DNA from: an uncultured Clostridia bacterium
Lineage (GTDB): Bacteria; Bacillota; Clostridia; Christensenellales; Aristaeellaceae
Reading direction: 5' to 3'
DNA: 5,078 bases
Assembly (NCBI GenBank): GCA_934643535.1
Contig: CAKUCE010000227.1
Coordinates: 1-5,078, forward strand
Of this stretch, positions 1 through 5,078 are shown piece after piece. Positions within the stretch are counted from its first letter, which is position 1. Each line of letters begins with the position of its first letter. The notes under the pieces are model-generated. The model was not told the origin of the DNA, made no database searches, and saw nothing but the letters and a program-made list of their open reading frames with translations. A program made the translations under genes and the position numbers.

Positions 1-818
1 GTCTGGAAGTGGCCGCCACCTACATTGCCTGCGGTCTGGACCCGAAGAAGAACATCATCTACTGTCAGAGCCATGTCAGCGGCCATGCGGAGCTGGCGTG
101 GATTCTGAACTGCTTCACCTACATGGGCGAGCTTTCCCGCATGACCCAGTACAAGGACAAATGCGCCAAGCATGCGGACAACATCAACGCGGGCCTGTTT
201 GACTATCCCGTGCTGATGGCGGCGGACATTCTGCTTTATCAGGCCGATCTGGTGCCCATCGGAGCCGACCAGAAGCAGCATCTGGAGCTGACCCGGAATA
301 TCGCCCAGCGTTTCAACAGCATCTACGGCGACGTTTTCACCGTGCCCGAGGGCTACTTCGGCAAGGTGGGCAGTCGGATCATGAGCCTGCAGGAGCCCAC
401 CCGCAAGATGAGCAAGTCCGACCCGGACGACTGCTACATCGCCATTCTGGATCCTGAGGACGCCATCCGCCGCAAGATCAAGCGGGCCGTCACCGACAGC
501 GACGGCGAGATCCGCTACGATCCCGAAAACAAGCCCGGCGTAAGCAACCTGCTTTCCATTATCGCGGCCATGAGCGGTCAGGAGATCGATTCCGTGGTCA
601 GCGACCTGCAGGGGCAGGGCTACGGCGCTTTGAAGAGCCGCTGCACCGAGGTCGTGCTGGACACCCTTCTGCCCATTCAGGCCGAGCATGCCCGCCTCAT
701 GGCGGACAAGGGCTACCTTCAGTCCATTCTGGATGAAAACGCCCAGCGGGCCAACCATTTGGCCCAGAAGACCCTGCGCAAAATTCAGAAAAAGGTGGGC
801 TTTGCAGCGCGGGGATAA
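1..818 (+). CDS. trpS: Tryptophanyl-tRNA synthetase, 5'-truncated by window edge
   Basis: Class Ic aminoacyl-tRNA synthetase; it charges tRNA-Trp with tryptophan using ATP, in the cytoplasm. The reading frame is open from base 3 and ends at TAA 816-818, giving 271 visible residues. Bacterial TrpRS is usually about 330 residues, so roughly 60 N-terminal residues, including the HIGH-type ATP-binding motif, lie off the left edge; the GTG at base 9 is internal. Visible family landmarks, in order, are GELSRMTQ, then YPVLMAADILLY (its Asp, fragment residue 75, matches the Asp that binds the indole nitrogen in the Bacillus enzyme), GADQKQHLELTR, and the KMSKS catalytic loop at fragment residues 135-139 (bases 405-419). 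AVTDSDGEIRYD and KPGVSNLL follow. The C-terminus ends as family members usually do. No frameshift is seen. It converges with the GH36 gene, and no U-rich terminator directly follows the stop, so transcription probably runs into the hairpin-rich gap. Confidence 0.97.
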   Translation, partial: LEVAATYIACGLDPKKNIIYCQSHVSGHAELAWILNCFTYMGELSRMTQYKDKCAKHADNINAGLFDYPVLMAADILLYQADLVPIGADQKQHLELTRNIAQRFNSIYGDVFTVPEGYFGKVGSRIMSLQEPTRKMSKSDPDDCYIAILDPEDAIRRKIKRAVTDSDGEIRYDPENKPGVSNLLSIIAAMSGQEIDSVVSDLQGQGYGALKSRCTEVVLDTLLPIQAEHARLMADKGYLQSILDENAQRANHLAQKTLRKIQKKVGFAARG

Positions 819-836
819 AACGGAACGCCGCGTAAA

Positions 837-1175
837 ATGGCATTGGCCGCCATCGCCCGCGAACAGCGCTCTGCGGCCCGCTCCGCTTCGCGGTGCGGGC
901 TTCGGACTGCGGTAGCCCTTTCAGGGCTGTCCTCGTCCTCGGTGCTGCGCACCCTTAAGCTGGTTCGCGGGGAATGTGCTGCGGCATAAGGCTTAGGGGC
1001 TCCGCCACTAAAACCCCGGCAGGCACCGCAGGGAAGTGAGTGCCCTGTGGGCACAACCGCCGTAGGCGGTTAGCGACCCGCAGGTGTGACACGAAACGAG
1101 CAGGGACTACGGCAGTAGTCCCTATGACGATTGAGTGGCAGCAGTGCCTCCTGCACCTCCACTTTTTCAGCAATC
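837..1175. other. Hairpin-rich non-coding region, unidentified
   Basis: This is the gap between the converging trpS and GH36 genes, and no convincing gene lies in it. By eye it contains successive short hairpins: 876-900 (stem GCCCGC/GCGGGC, T-T mismatch, then CCGC/GCGG around loop TTC); 914-928 (AGCCCT, loop TTC, AGGGCT); 941-953 (GGTGC, loop TGC, GCACC); 1040-1054 (GTGCCC, loop TGT, GGGCAC); 1055-1071 (AACCGCC, loop GTA, GGCGGTT); and 1102-1123 (AGGGACTAC, loop GGCA, GTAGTCCCT). Weaker pairings are 837-853 (ATGGC/GCCAT) and 954-960 with 991-997. Longer-range complements exist, such as CTGCGGT 907-913 with ACCGCAG 1025-1031. Perfect palindromes fold on either strand, so the transcribed strand is unclear; readthrough from trpS would give the plus strand. 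It could be a structured RNA, a 3' UTR, or a palindromic repeat cluster. I do not recognise the family. Confidence 0.6.
1129..1167 (+). terminator. Candidate weak intrinsic terminator closing the hairpin array
   Basis: AGTGG (1134-1138) pairs with CCACT (1159-1163), and GCAG (1141-1144) pairs with CTGC (1151-1154) around loop TGCCTC, with a 2-by-4 internal loop between the stems. The run TTTTT at 1163-1167 overlaps and follows the stem. GATTG (1129-1133) can also pair with CAATC (1171-1175), which would compete with simple termination. The interrupted stem makes this a weaker candidate than the one at 1179-1210. Confidence 0.35.
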
Positions 1176-1178
1176 TAA

Positions 1179-1210
1179 CCCCCGGCATGATTCTCCATGC
1201 CGGGGGTTTT
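1179..1210 (+). terminator. Strong intrinsic terminator, probably bidirectional
   Basis: A perfect 11-bp stem, CCCCCGGCATG (1179-1189) with CATGCCGGGGG (1196-1206), encloses the loop ATTCTC and is followed by TTTT on the plus strand. On the minus strand the same hairpin starts 21 bases after the GH36 stop codon and is followed by TTAGATT, a weaker T tract. It probably ends plus-strand transcripts arriving from trpS and the hairpin array, and minus-strand transcripts from the glycosidase genes. Confidence 0.9.
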
Positions 1211-1227
1211 GATCTTCCATAAAATTT

Positions 1228-3159
1228 TCAGGCCTTCCGTTCCTCCAAAACCAGTTTGCCGTCCTTCACATAGGCAAAGGTTCCGCTTTCCTTCAGGCGG
1301 ACGGTTTCGCCGTCCACATGGTCGATGGTTTTGGGCGAAAGGAACTTCTCACACAGGCCGACGGGCGCAAAGCCGTTGCGGTAGGGAACGATCACATACA
1401 GGGCGAAATCGTCCTGCGTGGGAAGCTCCACCGGCAGGCGCTCTTCCCGCTTCACGATACGGAAGGCGCGGGTGAAATGCTCGTAGATCACATATTCGTC
1501 TTCGTCCAGCCCTTCCACCATCGCAGGAGAAATTCCGCCGGCGACCGCGCGGTTCTCCGCATCCAGATTGAACGCCGCAATCACGCCGCAGGAGCCGCAG
1601 CGGCTTTGCAGCTTGAAGACCTGCCCGCTGGTTTCCGGGTCTTCGGTCAGGCAGTCCGTCGTGGGCACGGCGGGGCGGTCGGTGCGCAGGATGCGTCCAT
1701 CCGCAAGGGTCAGGGGGCGCAGCACTTCGGCCCGGCTGTCCCCGATCTTGTCGCTGACGTAAACCGGCCCGCCGCTGACGGCCCGCAGTACGCTGTTCTT
1801 CACCGCCTGGCGGTCGTTCGTCCACCACATATCCCAGTCGCACCACAGGAACTGCCCCTGGATCAGACTGTTGTAGGAGCATTGCAGGATGTGCTTGGTG
1901 AACCATGGCCGGTTATCGGGCAGAAAATCGTCGCTGCACCGGGAAACCGCGCTGAAGGGACGGTTCCACAGGTCTTCGCTGCCCATGCCCATGCAGTTGA
2001 TGAGCCGGTTGCCGAAATAGGTTCCGCAGGAGGCTTCCAGAGCCGTATGCAGGTTCCGGGCCGCCTGACCCACCGGCATCACGCCCCGGAAGAACCGGCG
2101 GCTCATGCTCTGGTTGTCGATCTTCAGGAAATCCGCTCCGCTCTTTTTCAGGAACTGATGCAGCTCGTGATAGTAGGTAAAGGCCTTGCCCAGCTCCGGG
2201 CTGTGAACCCAGCGGCCGTCCGGGGCCTGGATCAGGCAGTCCTTCAGGCGCTGAAAGAGGGGGCCTTCCGGGTCGATGCCGAACCAGTAGCCGGTGGTGG
2301 GGTGCCAGACGCCTACCTGCAGGCCGAAAGCCTTCATTCGTTCGATACAGCCCGCCAGCTTGTGGGGGAAGCGTTTGGGATCGCCCTCGAACTCGTACAG
2401 AGGGCTTTGGTGCATCAGCTCCACCATCTCGTCGAAGCTGTCGTATTTCGCGCCGTAGAAGGAATGCACCTCCGCCCACATATCGTCGATGATCGCCCAG
2501 CGTACCGGGATGCCCTTTTCCTGAAACTCCCGGCATTTTTCCAGAAGCCCTTCTTCATCCACCCGGATCTGCAAGGCATCCCAGCTGCACCAGCCCAGAT
2601 ATTCGAAGATTTCCGGATACTGCCGCTCTTCCCGGGGCGCGCAGCCGTTATTGAGCGCTTTCAGCGCCTCCCGGCAGCAGTCCCGCAGCAGCTCATAGGG
2701 ATTCTCGCCGGTCTTCATCGCCAGCGCTAGCCCGCGGCAGGAGGTCAGTCCCTCATACCACGAAAACAGCCGGGCCGTCAGCGTACCGTCTTCCTCTCCC
2801 CGAAGCACGCATTTATAGGTTTCCGAAACCACCGGCAGCACCGCCGTGAACCGGCCGTCTCCGTGACGCAGAAGGAGTCCCTGCGTCTCGTCGGGGATCT
2901 GGGACAGTTCATGCCCGAAAGCCGGACGGCACCAGTATTCGCTGTGGCGGTAGTCGGCCATGAAGGCGGCGGGCGCTTCGTCCCAGCGCAGGGCAATGCC
3001 CGCGCCCTCGTCCATGTCCAGCGGCACAGCGCCTTCATAACAGACGTTCAGCAGGGTCACGCCGTTTCGTTCTTCCTGAAGCAGGCAGTCGCCGGGCAGA
3101 GGCAGCCGGGCCTCCCCGCCCGCCGGATGGATCCAGAGGTTTGTATTCGGCCGGTTCAT
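1228..3159 (-). CDS. GH36 alpha-galactosidase-like protein (raffinose synthase/Sip1 branch)
   Basis: This is a complete 643-residue glycosidase of the raffinose synthase / seed-imbibition (Sip1) family within GH36. Plant members move galactose between sugars; the one well-studied archaeal relative is an alpha-galactosidase, so hydrolysis of alpha-galactosides is the better guess here. A beta-rich N-terminal domain (about 1-170) precedes a TIM barrel (about 183-475) and a beta C-terminal domain. Family landmarks are GWCSWD (189-194), IIDDMW (223-228), FLKIDNQS (344-351, with D348 the expected nucleophile), SRCSDDFLP (406-413, with D410 or D411 the expected acid/base), WCDWDMW (439-445), and GGPVYVSDKIG (463-473). 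There is no signal peptide or membrane segment, so it is probably cytoplasmic. The ATG at 3159-3157 is chosen because AGAAAGGAG lies 11 bases upstream. It sits 73 bases downstream of the lacZ-like gene on the same strand, which suggests an operon. The exact substrate cannot be told from sequence. Confidence 0.9.
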   Translation of the reverse strand: MNRPNTNLWIHPAGGEARLPLPGDCLLQEERNGVTLLNVCYEGAVPLDMDEGAGIALRWDEAPAAFMADYRHSEYWCRPAFGHELSQIPDETQGLLLRHGDGRFTAVLPVVSETYKCVLRGEEDGTLTARLFSWYEGLTSCRGLALAMKTGENPYELLRDCCREALKALNNGCAPREERQYPEIFEYLGWCSWDALQIRVDEEGLLEKCREFQEKGIPVRWAIIDDMWAEVHSFYGAKYDSFDEMVELMHQSPLYEFEGDPKRFPHKLAGCIERMKAFGLQVGVWHPTTGYWFGIDPEGPLFQRLKDCLIQAPDGRWVHSPELGKAFTYYHELHQFLKKSGADFLKIDNQSMSRRFFRGVMPVGQAARNLHTALEASCGTYFGNRLINCMGMGSEDLWNRPFSAVSRCSDDFLPDNRPWFTKHILQCSYNSLIQGQFLWCDWDMWWTNDRQAVKNSVLRAVSGGPVYVSDKIGDSRAEVLRPLTLADGRILRTDRPAVPTTDCLTEDPETSGQVFKLQSRCGSCGVIAAFNLDAENRAVAGGISPAMVEGLDEDEYVIYEHFTRAFRIVKREERLPVELPTQDDFALYVIVPYRNGFAPVGLCEKFLSPKTIDHVDGETVRLKESGTFAYVKDGKLVLEERKA

Positions 3160-3170
3160 TTCCGTTGTCG

Positions 3171-3179
3171 CTCCTTTCT
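3171..3179 (-). promoter_or_regulatory. Shine-Dalgarno of the GH36 gene
   Basis: AGAAAGGAG on the minus strand, 11 bases before the ATG at 3159. It fixes the start of the GH36 reading frame and shows the gene has its own translation initiation signal, not one coupled to the lacZ stop codon. Confidence 0.85.
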
Positions 3180-3195
3180 ATGGCAGGGGCTTTCA

Positions 3196-3231
3196 GGCAA
3201 TACCGCACCCGCTCATTGGTGCGGGTTTGCC
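3196..3231 (-). other. Intercistronic hairpin between lacZ-like and GH36 genes
   Basis: On the minus strand GGCAA pairs with TTGCC and, after a 2-by-2 internal loop, CCGCACC pairs with GGTGCGG around an 8-base loop. The hairpin begins one base after the lacZ-like stop codon and ends 16 bases before the GH36 Shine-Dalgarno. No T run follows it on the minus strand, so it looks more like an mRNA-stability or processing element, or a partial attenuator, than a full terminator. On the plus strand a looser T-containing tail follows, but no gene there needs it. Confidence 0.55.
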
Positions 3232-3232
3232 T

Positions 3233-5078
3233 TTATTCCAGCCCAAGGGTCGCCAGCGCCGTCATCAGGGAAGCGTCCATGGCCCGGTAGGGCTTCCATA
3301 CCAGCGTGAATTCCACGGGCTCCCGGAAGTACAGCAGATATTGTTCCATGGGACGGGGGCCGCAGCTGTTGGAGCCGACGCCGCCCTGCCGGTAGTCCAG
3401 CGACAGCACGGTTTTGCCTTCGGGCTTCAGATCACAGGTGTGCTTCGCCCGTGTCAGCAGATCGTCGGAATAATCGTGCGCGTTGAAGCTGAGCAGATTT
3501 TCCCATCCCTTTTCGCAGGCAATCAGCAGGCCGTCGCCCAGAGCGTTGGTCACAGTCAGGGCTTTTACGCCGCCTCTGGCTCCGTTTTCCTGAGGACGGA
3601 TGTAGGGTTCATGCAGGTCGGATACCCTTGCCTCGTACAGACCGGTCTCCGCCCCGGACAGAAGGTCAGGGTAGTTTTCCCGAGGCCCGCGGCCGTACCA
3701 GGCAACGCGGTCAAATTCCTCCGGCAGGTCCATTTGCAGGCCCAGACGGGGCAGCGGAGGCAGGTTATCCCGCAAAGGCACGAAGCGGTTGGCCAGCCGA
3801 AGCGTTCCGTCTGCGGACAGGGTATAGTCCGTCTCGACCCGCAGCATCGGTCCGAAGGACACGGGCGCGTAAACGCAGACCACATGGACATAAACCGCGT
3901 CCTTTTCCCGCCGCCAGCTCCAGTCGGTCAGGCGGCGCTGCAGCCGGTCCAGCCCGAACTTCCGCCACTGCACGGCCAGATGTACGTCGTTATCCGTAGG
4001 CGCGCGCCACAGATTGACCCGCGGGCCGCTGAGCAGCATTTCCCGGCCGGAAACTTCAAAGGAGGCCAGCTCGCCGGTGCGGCTGGAGAACCGGGCGGCG
4101 AAGCCCGTTCCCGTCACAGCGACGCCCTGCTCCAGCTCCTGTACCCGCAGCTCGCCGGCAGGAGCCTTCACGGCCAGCTTCCGCAGTCTGCCGCCCAGCG
4201 GCAGCTGAATGGAAGCCACCTCATGGCCTGCCTTGGCCCAGAGACGGTCGGCGGCTTCCGTAAAGCGCAGGTTCAGGAAGCACTGGCCTTCTTCCGGCAG
4301 CGTGCAGGGCAATTCCATCCATTTTTCGCCGTAAGGCTCGATCCCTGTCACGTCCAGCCGTCCGCCCTGAACGGCTTCTCCGTCGCAGAGCAGATTCCAG
4401 CGTGCGTCCAGATGATCCAGCGTCTGGAAGGCGTACAGGTTCTGCAGATGGAGCCTGCCGTTTTCCACCTCCGCCCGTACCGGTTCCAGCGCCTGCTTCA
4501 GCGCCCACAGGCCGGTATGAGGCGTACGGTCGGGATAATTCAGCGCGTCCACGCAGAAGTTGCCGTCGTTGGGCGTATCGCCGAAGTCGCCGCCGTAGGC
4601 CCAGTAGCTTTCCCCCGCCTCGTTTTTCGTCCAGACGCTGTGATCCACCCACTCCCACACGCAGCCGCCGATCAGGCGCCGGCTGCCGTAGAAAGCCTTC
4701 CAGTAATCCAGCAGCGAGCCGGGGCCAAGGCCCATGGCGTGAGCGTACTCGCACAGGAAGAAGGGGTGCGGATCGTCGGACTTCCCTTTTTCGATCAGGA
4801 CGTCCACCGACGGATACATGACGGATTCCACATCCGAGCTGATGCAGCCCGGTTCGTTCTCGTAATGGATTACCCGGCTTTTGTCCAGCTCCAGAATTTT
4901 CTCCCGCATGGCCAGCGTATTGGGGCCGTAGCCGGATTCGTTGCCCAGCGACCAGAAGATGATCGACGGGTGATTCCGATCCCGGCGCACCATCCGCTCG
5001 GCCCGGTCCACCAGCGCAGCTTTCCATTCCGGGCTGCTGGGAATATCATTCCGGCTGTGCGTCTCATCGCCGTAAGGC
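3233..5078 (-). CDS. lacZ: LacZ-type GH2 beta-galactosidase, N-terminus off window
   Basis: Cytoplasmic-type GH2 enzyme that hydrolyses terminal beta-galactosides such as lactose. The frame is open to the right edge and stops at TAA 3235-3233; 614 residues are visible, against about 1,020 in E. coli LacZ, so roughly 400 N-terminal residues (sugar-binding and immunoglobulin-like domains, start of the barrel) are missing. Numbering from the first visible codon, DETH supplies E5 and H7, matching the E. coli magnesium ligands E416 and H418. RDRNHPSIIFWSLGNESG carries acid/base E47 (bases 4937-4939). FLCEYAHAMG carries nucleophile E110 (bases 4748-4750). WEWVDHS and YGGDFGDTPND follow. Domain 4 comes next, then the beta-galactosidase small-chain domain with LWRAPTDND (356-364) and GRGPRENYPD (462-471). 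The motif GSNSCGP puts Cys572 where E. coli has Trp999. A tail of about 19 residues extends past the usual end. Lactose as substrate, and single-chain form, are inferred. Confidence 0.95.
   Translation of the reverse strand, partial: PYGDETHSRNDIPSSPEWKAALVDRAERMVRRDRNHPSIIFWSLGNESGYGPNTLAMREKILELDKSRVIHYENEPGCISSDVESVMYPSVDVLIEKGKSDDPHPFFLCEYAHAMGLGPGSLLDYWKAFYGSRRLIGGCVWEWVDHSVWTKNEAGESYWAYGGDFGDTPNDGNFCVDALNYPDRTPHTGLWALKQALEPVRAEVENGRLHLQNLYAFQTLDHLDARWNLLCDGEAVQGGRLDVTGIEPYGEKWMELPCTLPEEGQCFLNLRFTEAADRLWAKAGHEVASIQLPLGGRLRKLAVKAPAGELRVQELEQGVAVTGTGFAARFSSRTGELASFEVSGREMLLSGPRVNLWRAPTDNDVHLAVQWRKFGLDRLQRRLTDWSWRREKDAVYVHVVCVYAPVSFGPMLRVETDYTLSADGTLRLANRFVPLRDNLPPLPRLGLQMDLPEEFDRVAWYGRGPRENYPDLLSGAETGLYEARVSDLHEPYIRPQENGARGGVKALTVTNALGDGLLIACEKGWENLLSFNAHDYSDDLLTRAKHTCDLKPEGKTVLSLDYRQGGVGSNSCGPRPMEQYLLYFREPVEFTLVWKPYRAMDASLMTALATLGLE

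Noticed and set aside
837..1175. Insertion sequence remnant or CRISPR array in the hairpin-rich gap
   Set aside because: No transposase fragment, terminal inverted repeat with target duplication, or regularly spaced identical repeat is visible; the hairpins differ in sequence and spacing.
785..1222. Short open frames on both strands in the trpS-GH36 gap
   Set aside because: They lack a convincing ribosome binding site, their translations are arginine/proline/alanine-rich with no family resemblance, and the DNA is dominated by palindromes that account for the sequence better than coding does.
1318..2730. Long plus-strand open frame of 470 codons opposite the GH36 gene
   Set aside because: It lies antisense inside a gene with clear family motifs, has no recognisable domain, and is explained by high GC, which removes stop codons in other frames.
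3181..3195. Possible catabolite-response (cre) site TGAAAGCCCCTGCCA on the minus strand before the GH36 gene
   Set aside because: It lacks the central CG of the cre consensus and has further mismatches, and it lies inside an apparent operon where no promoter is seen.
3203..3231. Plus-strand intrinsic terminator in the lacZ-GH36 spacer
   Set aside because: The tail after the stem is GTTTGCCTTTATT, interrupted by G and C, and no plus-strand gene ends there.
4221..5027. Second minus-strand open frame overlapping the lacZ-like gene
   Set aside because: It is an out-of-frame shadow of the GH2 coding sequence, which carries all the catalytic motifs in the other frame.

Overview
This 5,078-base window is GC-rich chromosomal DNA from a bacterium. 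It most resembles a high-GC Firmicute of the gut Clostridia (Oscillospirales-like). That placement is an inference from the tryptophanyl-tRNA synthetase, which resembles the Bacillus and E. coli types, from an AGAAAGGAG ribosome binding site, from a Firmicute-style GH2 beta-galactosidase, and from the base composition. No 16S or other taxonomic marker is present.

Layout: (1) Positions 1-818, plus strand, hold the 3' four-fifths of trpS (tryptophanyl-tRNA synthetase); its 5' end lies off the left edge. (2) Positions 819-1227 are a non-coding gap between two converging genes. It is packed with at least six perfect or near-perfect hairpins, several with three-base loops, and ends in a candidate weak terminator followed by a very strong intrinsic terminator (1179-1210) that can serve both sides. 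(3) Positions 1228-3159, minus strand, hold a complete 643-residue glycosidase of the raffinose synthase / Sip1-like branch of family GH36, probably an alpha-galactosidase. (4) Positions 3160-3232 are a short spacer with an interrupted 12-bp hairpin and the Shine-Dalgarno of the GH36 gene. (5) Positions 3233-5078, minus strand, hold the C-terminal 614 residues of a LacZ-type GH2 beta-galactosidase; its N-terminal part and promoter are off the right edge.

The two glycosidase genes run in the same direction 73 bases apart and are probably cotranscribed, lacZ first. Together they would remove beta- and alpha-linked galactose from plant or dietary oligosaccharides. The GH36 protein has no visible signal peptide, so it probably acts in the cytoplasm on imported oligosaccharides. 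trpS is a housekeeping gene on the opposite strand with no functional link.

The least explained part is the hairpin-rich gap at about 837-1175. I could not match it to a named RNA family. It may be a structured RNA, a long trpS 3' UTR, or a dispersed palindromic repeat.
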